Assembly: GCA_039621445.1 (NCBI GenBank)
Contig: CP154955.1
Location: 12,404,960 to 12,468,959 of the forward strand
DNA: 64,000 bases
From: Euglena gracilis
Taxonomy: Eukaryota; Euglenida; Euglenophyceae; Euglenales
Direction of reading: 5' to 3'
The notes beneath the pieces were generated by a model. That model was not told the origin of the DNA and did not search any database. It saw only the letters and a program-made list of their open reading frames with translations. Both the position numbers and the translations under genes were made by a program. Below, piece by piece: positions 32,291-42,690 of this stretch (position 1 is its first letter; each line of letters opens with the position of its first letter).

Positions 32291-32510
32291 CCCCCCCCCC
32301 CCCGGGCCGAACGGGGATCGGCCAAACAGCCAGGGTGGCGGGGTGGGGGGCGGTCGACCCCCCCACCCCCTGCATGGCCTCCTCCCATATCTCCGGGAAC
32401 ACCGATTTTCCACCCCAAAATTGGTGCTCCCGGAAAATGGCTTTGCTATTCTGATTGTGGAGGGTGGGGGGTGGGGGGTCGACCCCCCAACCGGCCCCCC
32501 CCCCCGGCAG

Positions 32511-32775
32511 CACGGCGTCCCTCCGGGCCCATCCCCGGCGTGGCGCGGCCTCGGGGCTGCTGGTGCTCGTCGTGGCGCTGATGGTGCTGTGCTGCGGGGC
32601 ATGGCCGAGGGCCACCGGGGTGGTGGTTCGCCCCCAGACGCTCCCATCGGAGGGCAGGGCGGGGCGGGCGGCGGCAGCGCGCCACCCGTCCATGTTTCCC
32701 GGCCACGCCCCGCCGGTTCCCACCCCCAATTGCATACAAGTCACACGCCCGGTCTCCTTTTGCCTTCTGTCACAG
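32511..32775 (+). CDS. Membrane protein exon with signal anchor
   Basis: Acceptor is a C-tract plus CCGGCAG; donor TCACAG|GTCAGT. Encodes TASLRAHPRRGAA, the hydrophobic stretch SGLLVLVVALMVLCCGAW and PTPNCIQVTRPVSFCLLSQ. Third codon bases are almost all G or C. Confidence 0.7.
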
Positions 32776-34596
32776 GTCAGTGGGATACACAAATTCTGAA
32801 CACATATCTCTGTCCAGAGAAGTTTCAAAACTGTGCACTATTTTTTTTTAATGGAGAAACTGGTATTCAGGAATCAATTGAGTGCAAAGAGCACAACCTT
32901 GTTTGTCATTGCCTTTTTATTTAACGTTTTTTTTTGATGTGCTTGAGCACAAAAAAAAGCAACAAAACAAATAACAAATTTGTACTTGCAATTTGCATTC
33001 CCTTTTTGTCCAATCTGATGACCTATGGATTTATTGGTTTTTTTCTTTCCCTTGCATTTTACTCGTAGTCTGCAAACAGATATTTGGTGCTTATCTTTGT
33101 ATTGATTCTCCCCTCAGATTCCTGTACTGTCAGTGCCGAGATGTTTCTTTAAAAGTGCCAAGTCTGATTGTGTATTTTCCCCCTTCGGGACAACTTGTGT
33201 GTCTGTCAGTTGAGGCCAAGGGTTGTGTGGCGCCAACCAGAGGGACACCGACAAGCTCGGACGGCTCAAATCGGCCACGGTCTTTTCACACACTGTTTTT
33301 GTGATGAATGTCCAGCCCAGAGATTTGTTTTCCAGATTGGTGAGCCCGCTGGGGTTGGTTGCCTCCTACCCCCACAGGAATTCAGGGTGCCCCGTGAAGC
33401 ATCGACGCGAGTATAGCAAATTCCTGCCCCCCCCCCCCTCCAAACAAGAGTTGGAGGTTCCCGCTTGCCCTCCTACACACCCAGAACCCTTCTCCAAATT
33501 CATGACAACGTCGACATTCAAATGTCGACATGCCGGCATGCCAATGCCGGCATTGGGTCGAAATCCGGTCCGCCCAGTCGAATTTTCGCCTGGCAAATGT
33601 CCGCCACCGAAGCCAACTCCCTGCACTCCCCCCTCTCAACCCCAGCTGTTGCCAACCGGGGTGCCGCCATCCTGCCCAAGGTCACACGCAGCTGGGTTTG
33701 ATGATTGGTCGCCAAGTGCAAAGCCCGGGGCCCGCTGCGCCAGGCAACGGCCCCCACTCGGAGGGTGGAGGAGGCGGGGAGAGGACAGCTGCCCTCCAAG
33801 TTCAGCAAAGTGTCTGCGGTGTGTCCCTGGAATGTTATGGGAACCCCAGAGCCTTGCATTCTTGGGCGATGCACTCTGATTTTGTTGGGTTTGCAGCTGG
33901 AGCGTGCCAAAAGGGAACGCAGAGAGGTCGGACAGAGAAACTTCACTGGCAGGCAGAGGTCTTTGTGCGAATCAGTTGCCGCCAACAGCTCTCTTTTTCA
34001 AAACGAGGCTTTAGCCCTCAAATTGATCTTGCCGAGAAAGCGACATTTTTTTTTGCTCAAGAATGGCACAACAAAAGGCAAAAATGAAAACCCCAAAAGA
34101 AATTTTTTTTGCCCCGACCTGTGATGCTGCTGCGCCTGTATGACCAAACATTGGACCAAACACTGCGACTGACTGCAATAATCCCCACCCAGTGTGGAAG
34201 CCACAAAGAGCTGTGTGTTGCCGTCCCCCGATTACTCCCGAAAGGATGCAAGAAAAATGACAGGAAATAACGCACATCAGGAACATTCGGCCGCAATAAT
34301 AAAATCTGCTTCTCCCTCACATCCATGCCTCTCAGCATACACTATGTCTCTATTCACATGATGCCCCACCCTCAACCCCAAAGGAGCCGGAAACGCCCCC
34401 AGCCTCCCACTCCCCCTCTCCTCTCCTTCCCCTGGGGGGCTCTCAGGTGTCCGCAACGGTGGCGTCCTCTGTCGTGGTGGGGCTGGCGGCCGTTGGAGCA
34501 TTGTTTGGCCGCCTGGCCCGCCCCCAGCCCCGGGTGAAAGGCTTGCTGGGTCCCCCCATGGAGTGGCGTCTGCTGCCTGTGGCAGGCATGTCGTGA
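32511..34596 (+). CDS. Small membrane protein gene, four phase-compatible exons
   Basis: Four exons at 32511-32775, 33241-33339, 33897-33926 and 34447-34596 each have good GT-AG borders, and all internal junctions are phase 0, so they join without frameshift. The product has a hydrophobic helix SGLLVLVVALMVLCCGAW near its start, a Pro/Ala/Arg-rich linker, a basic decapeptide LERAKRERRE and a second hydrophobic helix TVASSVVVGLAAVGALFG close to a short basic tail ending WRLLPVAGMS. Two membrane passes, or a signal peptide plus a C-terminal anchor, are likely. I do not recognise the family. The upstream exon must end in phase 2. Confidence 0.62.
33241..33339 (+). CDS. Membrane protein exon 2
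   Basis: Acceptor GCCAACCAG, donor AGATTG|GTGAGC; 99 nt, phase 0 both ends. Encodes RDTDKLGRLKSATVFSHTVF then VMNVQPRDLFSRL. Confidence 0.6.
33517..33566. repeat. Nested palindromes GTCGACATTCAAATGTCGAC and TGCCGGCATGCCAATGCCGGCA
   Basis: Two perfect or near-perfect palindromes side by side inside the intron or overlapping open frames. They are a local word pair not seen elsewhere. Frames on both strands from 33420 to 33880 look coding-like, and I could not decide between them. Confidence 0.75.
33897..33926 (+). CDS. Candidate 30-nt micro-exon
   Basis: Strong acceptor TTGTTGGGTTTGCAG and donor AGAGAG|GTCGGA. Encodes LERAKRERRE, phase 0 both ends. The very short length means it needs transcript proof. 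Confidence 0.4.
34447..34596 (+). CDS. Membrane protein terminal exon
   Basis: Polypyrimidine acceptor CTGGGGGGCTCTCAG. Encodes VSATVASSVVVGLAAVGALF, GRLARPQPRVKGLLGPPMEW and RLLPVAGMS, then TGA. Strong codon bias and a clear membrane helix. Confidence 0.68.
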   Translation: MSATVASSVVVGLAAVGALFGRLARPQPRVKGLLGPPMEWRLLPVAGMS

Positions 34597-34679
34597 ACAA
34601 TTACCCCATTGACTGTGCTTAAATTTCATGTGTGCATGAATGTTCATTGCACACAGTTCTGCACACACATACACAAACA

Positions 34680-34714
<35 letters not shown>

Positions 34715-34727
34715 ACGCGCGCGCACG

Positions 34728-34758
<31 letters not shown>

Positions 34759-34788
34759 ACACACACACACACACACAGACACACACAC

Positions 34789-34831
<43 letters not shown>

Positions 34832-34853
34832 CCACACACACACACACACACAC

Positions 34854-34886
<33 letters not shown>

Positions 34887-34950
34887 CACCACACACACAC
34901 ACAACACACACAAACAACACACACACACACACACAACACACACGCACACA

Positions 34951-34996
<46 letters not shown>

Positions 34997-35956
34997 ACAC
35001 ACCACACACACCACACACACCACACACACACACAACACAAAACACACACACAAAACACACACACCACACACACCACACACCCAACCCACACAACACACAC
35101 ACCACCCAAAACAAACACACGCCCACGCCACGCCCACGCCCACGCCCACCACACGCCACGCCCCACACGCCACGCCAACGCCCACGCCACGCCCACGCCC
35201 ACGCCCACGCCCACGCCACCCCACCCACGCCACAAGCCCACGCCACGCCCACGCCCACGCCCCACGCCCACGCCCACGCCACGCCACGCCCACGAGCCCA
35301 CTCCCACGCCCACGCCATCCACACGCCCACGCCCACGCCCACGCCACGCCCACCCACGCCCACGCCCACACCCACGCCCACGCCCACGCCACGCCCACCC
35401 CACGCCCACGCCCACGCCACGCCCCCCCACGCCCAGCCCACCCCACGCCCACGCCCACGCCCACTCCCACGCCCACGCCCACGCCCCCCGCCCACGCCGC
35501 CCACGCCCCACGCCCACCCACGCCCGCCCACGCCACGCCCACGCCCCACGCCCACGCCCGCCCCACGCCCACGCCCACGCCCGCGCCCTCACGCCCACGC
35601 CCACGCCCACGCCCACGCCCACGCCCACGCCCACGCCCACGCCCACCCCACACCCACGCCCACCCACGCCCACGCCCACTCCCACGCCCCACGCCACGCC
35701 CACGCCACCCCACCCCACGCCCAGCCACGCCACCCCCACTCGCCCCCGCCCCACGCCACGCCCCACGCCCACCCCGCCCACGCCCCCACGCCCAGCCCAC
35801 GCCCACGCCACCACGCCACCACGCCCACCACGCCCACGCCCACGCCCACGCCCACCCACCCCACCCCACCCCACGCCCCACGCCCACGCCCCACCCCCAC
35901 ACCACACCCACCCACACAAACCACACACACACACACACACACACACCCCCCTCCAC

Positions 35957-35995
<39 letters not shown>

Positions 35996-36080
35996 CACAC
36001 ACCACACACACACACACCACACACACACACCACACACACTACACACACACATATGTGCGCACACACACACGCACACTGTC
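34680..36080. repeat. Composite (CA)n / (CCCACG)n satellite
   Basis: (CA)n with C interruptions from 34690 to 35120, a hexamer-like CCCACG array from about 35125 to 35890, then (CA)n again to about 36080. Every frame is open (up to 572 codons, reading as HTHT, HAHP or GVGV) purely because of the repeat. Confidence 0.97.
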
Positions 36081-36299
36081 CCGAAAACACATTGACTCAA
36101 TGAGCAGTCCCTGCTGGAACGTCCGCTTTTGGCATTTCAATGTTTGTGGTGCAAGGAGAAGTTCAATGAGAATGCTTTCTTTGATAAGGTTTTGTGTCCT
36201 GACGCCCCAATCAGCAGCCAAAAGTTATTCCCACTTGTGCCACGTTAACCTACAGCCTGCTCAAACCCACCCAAACACACCTTTTTTTCTTTAATTGAT

Positions 36300-36708
36300 T
36301 TAATAATGAGATTCAAAGTCAATGCATTAAATAAAAAGAGATACCTTTGAGATATATTTAACAACCTTTTTTGGCTGGGGCACCGGCCCACCCGCACAAG
36401 AATCTAAAATCAGCCTGAAGCCGTACCACATCCGAAAAACACCTGCCACCCAATCCTCCACCCCGCTGTGGGTTGCGCAGGAGCTTCATGAAATACATCG
36501 TACTTGAGGCTTGAGTTGGCATTTATCACCAAAGCGAGATGTAATGACGCTGTAATGGTAATAGCGCTGTTTCGGCTTAGGCCAACAATTTGAAGGCGTT
36601 TTGTTAATCACTTTTTTTTAAGGCATTTTTGACAAGAATTTAAGGCATTTTTTTAAGCCTTTTTTCAGCTTTTTTTTTAAGGGGGTTTCAGGTTTTTTTT
36701 AAGCCGCC

Positions 36709-36754
<46 letters not shown>

Positions 36755-36821
36755 ATACCGCCTGAATCCCACATATTTGAGAAAAAATGTTGTATCCCCC
36801 CCCCCCCCCCGCCACTTGAAG
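36300..36821. other. AT-rich stretch with (TA)n, no gene
   Basis: Includes TTTTTTAAGGC words at 36600-36700, a (TA)n run at 36713-36752 and a C tract at 36797-36812 that serves as the pyrimidine tract of the next exon. Confidence 0.6.
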
Positions 36822-36981
36822 GGTCTTCATGTGCGGTGTCCCTCGCCCACCGCATTGTGCCGCTGGCAGCCCCCTGATCGCCACGGCATCCCTCCTCATG
36901 GAGGATGATGTGGCGCTGATAGGCAGCCGTCCGGGGCTGGCCGTGGCCGACATGGCCCGACAGGGGGCCCGGGAGGATTCG
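36822..36981 (+). CDS. Exon of unknown plus-strand gene
   Basis: C-tract acceptor GCCACTTGAAG, donor GATTCG|GTATCC; 160 nt, phase 2 to 0. Encodes VFMCGVPRPPHCAAGSPLIA, TASLLMEDDVALIGSRPGLA and VADMARQGAREDS. Strong G/C-ending codons. Not recognised. Confidence 0.58.
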
Positions 36982-37022
36982 GTATCCCCCTCCCCCGTGG
37001 TTTGTGCTGTTGTTTGTGTGAG

Positions 37023-37165
37023 GCCCTTGCACGCTTCACCGTGCGGTGGTTGCCCCACTTGTCAATGACGTTTCCGGGCTGAATTTTGTGGCGCGAATTT
37101 TGGGCCGAGGGCACCAGGCTGCCTTTGAAGAGAGTCCCCCAGGGAGGGTGGCTGTGGGCAGGCAG
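37023..37165 (+). CDS. Exon of unknown plus-strand gene
   Basis: Encodes LHRAVVAPLVNDVSGLNFVA, RILGRGHQAAFEESPPGRVA and VGRQ, then the donor GGCAG|GTGGTG in phase 0. The 5' edge is uncertain: the nearest AG gives phase 1 and an intron of only 41 nt after the previous exon, so another boundary is likely. Confidence 0.55.
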
Positions 37166-37239
37166 GTGGTGTGCCCTTTCGACCCCGCTGGGCGGTCCGG
37201 TCGGGTTTGGGAATGGGTGATGCAATATCGCACCCCCTG

Positions 37240-38240
37240 GCGCTGAAGGTGCCGGGGCACCAGAAGTGTCCATTTTCAAGGGAAAATTGGCTTGGTCGGC
37301 AGGCACTGGGACCCCTGGGGGTGTGCCTGCTATGGGCAGGCACCCCCCGGGGTTTGTAAAAAGAAGCCTGCTGGGCATATGGCCAAAAGTGCCTGGGCAC
37401 TCGGCCAAGTCACTCCAACACCTTTGGCGCCGGAAGCCCAGAAAAGGACCATTCCTGGCCCGATTTCGGCCCATAGCCAGGCAGGCACCCCAGGGCACTC
37501 CAAGGCCCCCCCAGGTAACCTGAGCCTTACAGAATTGTGCCAACCTCAGAAGATTTTACTTGGTGCTCTTGCCACCACAATGCACAAACTTGTGTTTCAT
37601 CTTTGTCATCATATTCATCGTCATGGGTTTTGCAACAGCTTTTTTTCAAATAACTGAACTGCTCAATTTGAATCCAATGGCATCGCTCTGATGGTCGTGT
37701 TGAGTGTTTAGGGGTGTAGGAGAAGAAGGGGGTCTGACAGGGTATGAGCCAGCAGTGTTTTGCAAGGGGGAGGGGGTCCCAGACCCCCCCCCCCCTTCGG
37801 ACCGAGAGGGGGGTCTGTCCCTGGGGCCCCAAAAAATTCTCCGGCGTTTTGCACCAGAGAAGATGAATTTTTTTGTTTTATCTTTCGACCAATTTTTTTT
37901 TAAAAGGCCCCAAACGCGATTTTTGGACCGTTTTCAACCCGGGACCAGAGCTTTTCTTTTTTTAACTTTCGGCACTCAGGGAGGGGGTGGGTCCCGGCCA
38001 AGCCCCCCCCACCTCACCAGAGGCTTGGGTTTCCTCTGTTTTCAGTGCAAAGCAAATTCCTTGGACCCCAGAATTGACCCCCAAAAGTGGGTCTCCCCCG
38101 AGCCCCCCCCCCCCCCCCGGCCCCCCCAGGCGGTGAGCGAGTGGGTCCCTCCCCCTAGGTCCTAAAAAAAAACCTCTGGCCCAACCCACTAACGGGGGGA
38201 TGGGAGGGGGTCCAGACCCCCCTCCTCCCTGCTCATTTAC
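37240..38240. repeat. C/G-tract repeats with GCAGGCAC and GGCGTTTTGCACC words
   Basis: 37300-37390 holds GGCAGGCAC / GTGCCTGCC words in both orientations and a GTAAAAAGAAGCCTG end. 37730-38230 carries paired C and G tracts around CCGGCGTTTTGCACC. No target duplication was found by eye and no gene is visible. Confidence 0.65.
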
Positions 38241-38847
38241 CCCCCGTCCAAGACAGACACACCGTGCCGTTTGCACACCCCCCGTGTTAATGGCACTTTT
38301 CCGGAACGCTGCCTGAAGCTATTCATTGAATTGTGGTGGCATTGGCACGCTGTGTTGACCCTCCCCCCTGTCAAACAACACATTCCTGAACATTGGCGTG
38401 CCTTGGACAGGGGAAGGTAATACCCTGTGGCCTGATGCTGGATGCCACTGGCTGCCCTGCTGGTTCCGCAGAACCTGTTATGTGGCTGTTTCCCCTGGGA
38501 GGGACACATACCGGGGGGGGGGGGAAATTGGATGCCGAAAAAAATGATTGGGAAAAAATTGGCGTACAGAAATCCTGCCAAATTTTTCCGGGCCTTTTTT
38601 GAAAATCCTGCCTCAAAATTTTGAAAATCACCCCTTTTCCAGTCATCTTGCAAACAAAACCTGCCAATTTTTTCCGGGCCGTTTTCAGGTTTGGCACCAA
38701 TTTTTTCGGCTTCCAATTTTGTCGGGCCTAATTTTATCTAGCTTCAATTCCCCCCCCGGTAGTTATCATGTGGCTGTCTTTTCGTCACTCTGCTCCCCCC
38801 CCCGCCCCCGGTGGAGTCGCCCCTCGTTGCGTCAGGTGCTGTAGCCG

Positions 38848-38994
38848 ATGGGCCTCGAGTTTTGGGACCGTCGCCTCCTCCTCCGCAAGGCCCTCTGCCC
38901 ACTGGCTGACTTGCCTGGGGTGTCCGGGGCCGGGCCAGGCAGCTCTGTTGGGAGGAGAATGGGAAACGGGCGGGTGGCAAGGCGTCGCTTTTAA
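38848..38994 (+). CDS. Short ORF or terminal exon, 48 codons
   Basis: Reads MGLEFWDRRLLLRKALCPLA, DLPGVSGAGPGSSVGRRMGN and GRVARRRF, then TAA. Codon bias is very strong. It may be a terminal exon after the acceptor GTGCTGTAG at 38844 (frame phase 0) or a small gene from its own ATG. Not recognised. Confidence 0.5.
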   Translation: MGLEFWDRRLLLRKALCPLADLPGVSGAGPGSSVGRRMGNGRVARRRF

Positions 38995-39124
38995 CGCGGA
39001 AGTGTGGGAATCCCGAGGTGCTAAAGGAGGTGGCGTCTGTCTGAGCAGGGGGTGCCAGTGACCCTTTTCCCTTCGCTGGCAAGTGTCCAGTCCAGCGATT
39101 TTTTTCTGGAGAGCAATTTCTCAA

Positions 39125-39620
39125 CGTCTCCCGTATTTGAATATATTTTATATATGCATTTTTATATAATTATATATTTTATTTTTAATATAATTAATTC
39201 AATTATATTATAATAAGGCAAGATTCTATTTGGCCCCCCCGGGGGGGCCAAGTAGAATCTCCAGGGGAGGTCCGAGTTGCATCCCATGCGTCCGACCGGT
39301 GGGTGCTCCCTTTCCGGAATTTAGGAAGAAGTTAAGCCGCACGGCGGACAAATTTTGGGGCAATTTAGGGTTCCGGGGCCCCGCAGGACCGAAACGGGGG
39401 TAATGTCGGATGCGGGGTATGCTGCTCGTATCCCCCCCCCCTGGAGATTTTACTTGGCCCACCCTGGGAGGGCAAGTAAAATCTTGCTGCCATACTAATT
39501 AATTTATTAATATAATTAATATTTTGTTAATAATATAATCATAATTATATATTTTATATATTTATATATAACATATAATATAGTTATATTTATATATTTA
39601 TTTTTACATATATTTGTTTT
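39125..39620. repeat. AT-rich tract carrying a hairpin-ended element (39217-39491)
   Basis: Within TAATTATA-rich DNA lies a GC-rich 275-bp unit. Each end is itself a hairpin: GCAAGATTCTATTTGGCC pairs with GGCCAAGTAGAATCT on the left, and AGATTTTACTTGGCC pairs with GGGCAAGTAAAATCTTGC on the right. The two ends are also inverted copies of each other. No coding sequence is convincing (a 78-codon minus frame exists). Confidence 0.85.
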
Positions 39621-39734
39621 TTCAAGCCTCAGTGTAAGTCAATGTCCACGCGTTTCTTTTGGGGAAAAGATGTATTTGTGTTTCTCCCCGATGGTCAAGG
39701 TGGATCTCCCCCTGAGCAACCGAGTGGTCTGACT

Positions 39735-40045
39735 GTGCAATCACTTAGCCACTGCCCCCCCCCCCCCCGGTGACTGGGGGAGTTTCTTCAGAGCGACTGA
39801 CTGGTTTTTGACCTGTTACCCCGGGTCGTTGGGGATTGGGGGGAAAAAGGTTTAAAGCCACTGAACCTGGCTCCAAAGCGCCGAAAAAAATTGGCCATTT
39901 GTGTGGTCAGTTACCCCTAGGATTCCAGAGTGGCCGACCCCTCCCCTCGGGCAGTTAGACTGGTTTTCATAAACAGTAACTGACTGGTTTTGGAGGAGTG
40001 AAAGTGCCCCCCTCCTCAGGGTCAGGGTTGGTAAGAGTTGCATGG
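39735..40045. mobile_element. Short TIR element, 8-bp TSD GTCTGACT
   Basis: Starts GTGCAATCACTTAGCC and ends with the near-complement GGTAAGAGTTGCATGG. The direct repeat GTCTGACT flanks it (39727-39734 and 40046-40053). It shares GACTGACTGGTTTT words with the 9323-9680 element and has a short GCGCCGAAAA core. Confidence 0.82.
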
Positions 40046-40248
40046 GTCTGACTGACTGGACTTTTTTTTTTTGGTCGATCCCAAGCAATAATCAGCACCG
40101 TGACCTGGCGTCAAAGGCACGTCCATAAAACCAGTCAGCAACCACTATCCCCACGAAAAGTTGGTCATTCGTCCCTCCAGGCGCCATTCTTCTCCAGGGA
40201 ACGGGAAGGCCTGGGGTTAACCCTCCACCTTCCACAGTACTTGGCAGG

Positions 40249-40719
40249 CAAGTGATTTCTTAAGCCAGAGGGGACCCCATCCCCCCGGGGGGGGGCAGCC
40301 AGCCAGTAGTTCGAATCGGGGCTGGGAACCCTCCCCCCCGGGGGGGGTCGAGTGAAATAAAGTTGGGTCCAGCCTGCGGCCGGCAGCCGTGCCACCGGGC
40401 CACAGGCTGCCAGCCAACTGGGCTGCCCAGCTCACCTATCCCTTGCATTTTTTTTTCTCATCACAGCTTCCTCCTGCCTTGATCTAGCTCCATCCATCAA
40501 AATGTCGAGAAGGCAAAAAGATTTTTGGAAAATTCTGTTTTTTTTTCGTCGACAGCCCAGCCCAGTTCAGCCCCCCCCCCCCCAGTCCCAGACCCCCCCC
40601 CCCTATCCCCTTTTTCCCCTGGGGGGGGGGGTCCAGCCAGCAGCTCGTTTCCGGCCAACAGCCCTTTTGCCAGCCAGAGGCTGGACCCCCCTTGGGGGGG
40701 GGTCCTTAAGAAATCCCTG
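40249..40719. mobile_element. TIR element, 8-bp TSD TTGGCAGG
   Basis: Starts CAAGTGATTTCTTAAG and ends CTTAAGAAATCCCTG. The direct repeat TTGGCAGG flanks it (40241-40248 and 40720-40727). Inside are GGCAGCCAGCCAG and CCAGCCAGCAGC words in both orientations. A 251-codon plus frame runs through its right half and beyond, but has repeat-like content. Confidence 0.86.
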
Positions 40720-40789
40720 TTGGCAGGGGAAATTTCATTCGGCGCCGAAGGTGCTGACAGAGGATGGGGGGTGCCACCACCCACAGGGC

Positions 40790-41640
40790 GCCCAGAAAGG
40801 GCGGGGTGCCCCCCCCCACCAGGGGGGTGGGGGTGAAGCCCACAGGGCTTCCGGGCTTCACGTGCTGCTCCAGAGAGGGGGAGTGAAGGCCCGCCATTTC
40901 GGAAGAGCAGTCAATTCAGAAACCTTCGGCCGGAGCACGGGTGCCGGAACTCGCAAACCCTTCCACGCTGTCACGGCGGGTGGGGGGGGGTGGACCCGCC
41001 CCCTCCTGCCCGGCCTTTCCAACCCTGCCCAGCCCTGCCTGACAGCTTGCCTGCCCAGCTTTGTACATTCTTCGCTTGGATGGGGGGGTCCGGCTGGCAT
41101 ACAGCTCGGGCTGCAGTGGAAGGACCGGGGGGGGGGCAGGGTTCGGCACAAGGAGGGTGTTGGGGTAGAGGGGGGGGGGCAACCTCCGGACCAACCTCCC
41201 TCTCTGGCCAAGGAACCATTTCCGACGCTTTGTGCCGAACACGTTTGGCATTTCTGACCCATCCTTGCCCAGACAGTCCCCAAAGTGGCATTTTCGGCCG
41301 ATTTTTTTTGGGGGTCACCCAGACGGCGCGACTGTTTTGCAGAGAGGGGTGTCCCCCCCCCCTCTCCCGCCCTCCTGCACCAATGCCCGACCCCCCCCCC
41401 CCGCCCGCCCTTATATCGAACCCTGCCGGAGGCAGGCCGGTCCCCATCGCCAGCTAACGACCGGTCATGGCACGCCACCCACCAATCAGCCCCCCCCCCA
41501 CGCCCCCCCCCCCCGGCCCCATACAACCATCACTCCCCAGCAACGGCTGGCCATTGCTGTACCCACCCCACGGCCAGCCCCAGCCATTTATGTGTTATAC
41601 AAATCGGGTCAGACCCCCCTTCCCACCCCCTCTGCCCTCC
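40790..41640. other. G/C-tract-rich stretch, no firm gene
   Basis: Many C and G tracts break any reading. Several frames are open on both strands with similar codon bias. I cannot choose one. Confidence 0.4.
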
Positions 41641-41647
41641 CTTGAAG

Positions 41648-41755
41648 GCAAGGGCGAGGAATATATCGCCCCTCTTCTCTGCGGTCTGTGGCTTGGGCTC
41701 CGGCAGGTTCGGCAATACTGCTGCTGGATTTCCTGGAAGCTCTTGCACCTGTGTG
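41648..41755 (+). CDS. Exon of unknown plus-strand gene
   Basis: Good acceptor CTGCCCTCCCTTGAAG and donor TGTGTG|GTGAGC; 108 nt, phase 1 both ends. Encodes KGEEYIAPLLCGLWLGLRQV then RQYCCWISWKLLHLCG, rich in Leu, Trp and Cys. Not recognised. Confidence 0.52.
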
Positions 41756-42007
41756 GTGAGCTTTTTTGGCAGCATTGTATTTACCCTTACAGCGAACATA
41801 AACTTGGGAGCGACCTCCCAGAATGATTTTGGCCAGGTGGAATGGCGCGTGTTCATTTTGGTTTGGAGGTGGTGGAGCCTGGTTTGGTTTGGTCTGGTCT
41901 GGTTTGGTTTGGGTTGCAATGCCGTACGTGCAATGCCACGTTAGTTGGGCTTAGGTACCTGCGAAAGGGACACCCGTGTCGTGGGGACAGATTGACATGG
42001 CGATTTG

Positions 42008-42190
42008 GATCAGGCTTTTGCTTAAGAACCCCGGGGGGTCCACTGGCTAGCCATTTTGCTAGACACAGGAAAAACGGACTAGCTAGACCCCCCTCCCCCT
42101 GGGGGGCGGTCTGGGGGTCCCCTCGACTGGAAAAAAATTTTCCTCCAGTGCTGTGCGCCGAGGTGGAAAAGAGGTTTTTAACGCATTTTT
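42008..42190. repeat. Truncated relative of the 7074 TIR element
   Basis: Starts CAGGCTTTTGCTTAAGAACC and shares CACTGGCTAGCCATTTTGC, GGACTAGCTAGACCCCCCTC and the GTGCTGTGCGCCGAGGTGG core with 7074-7515. The right half is missing: the exon acceptor TTGTCAG follows at 42200. Confidence 0.8.
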
Positions 42191-42200
42191 GGCTTGTCAG

Positions 42201-42255
42201 AATCTCATCAGGTTGGTGGTGGCCACGTCCGAGCAGCACTTTGCTTTGAACGCAG
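42201..42255 (+). CDS. Short exon downstream of a truncated TIR element
   Basis: Acceptor TGGCTTGTCAG, donor AACGCAG|GTGAAG; 55 nt. Encodes NLIRLVVATSEQHFALNA, phase 0 to 1. A second acceptor at 42211 is possible. The element remnant occupies the upstream intron, so the repeat boundary and the exon boundary nearly coincide. Confidence 0.5.
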
Positions 42256-42499
42256 GTGAAGAGGAGGGACCGAAGCAAAATGAGTGCCAAACACATGGCT
42301 TGTCGAACCTTCCCACTTCTCTTTGTCACCACGATCCTCCCTGTGGGGGCCCATGTTCCCTGTGGGACTGACCGCTCCTTTTGTTTGGCTATACCCCCCC
42401 CCCCCCTCGGAGCCCCGTTACAAACTCGTTCCCCGGGGCAGGACGGCCGCGAGGTTTCCCCAGCCAGGCTTTGATCAGCGGACGATGTCCGACGTTCAC

Positions 42500-42690
42500 T
42501 GAGAATGATTGGGACTTTGGACAGTGCGCCGCTGGCGGATTTGCTCCGGAAAACTGGGCGAAATCCGGCTGGACCGGCAGAGCTGAGGCTTCTGCGTGTT
42601 TGTCCCTCAACGGCGCTGCCCCTGTCGGTGGGGCGGTTTGGGTGGCAGACACTGGGGCCAATACAACTGTTGGGGGGGGGTCTGGGTGAC
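42500..42690 (+). CDS. Coding-like island with a DTGA motif, frame uncertain
   Basis: Two plus frames are open. One reads APENWAKSGWTGRAEASAC and later AVWVADTGANTTV, whose DTGA triad recalls the aspartic protease of Copia-type retroelements (typically W(I/V)xDSGA). The other reads IGTLDSAPLADLLRKTGRN and PAELRLLRVCPSTALPLSV. I cannot decide, and the retroelement idea is only a motif match. Confidence 0.3.

Noticed and set aside
32049-32520. Direct in-frame fusion of the NAGPA-like fragment to the membrane-protein exon
   Set aside because: A family-like DGGG-S junction would need a non-canonical intron, and the two sides have opposite codon bias. The hydrophobic exon does not resemble the family after the DGGG motif.
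34372-36294. Frames of 487-572 codons on both strands
   Set aside because: Pure CA/CCCACG repeat translations (HTHT, GVGV). All six frames are open, which excludes coding as the cause.
37730-38240. Treating this C/G-tract repeat as a proven TIR element
   Set aside because: The ends look weakly inverted (GGGTATGAGC / GCTCATTTACC) but no 8-bp flanking repeat could be found by eye.
40295-40320. tRNA T-loop-like GTTCGAATC
   Set aside because: No cloverleaf arms or A box at the right distance; it lies inside a TIR element.
40502-41257. 251-codon plus frame starting MSRRQKDFWK
   Set aside because: Mostly translated C/G tracts and GCCAGCCAG words of a TIR element; no consistent codon bias.
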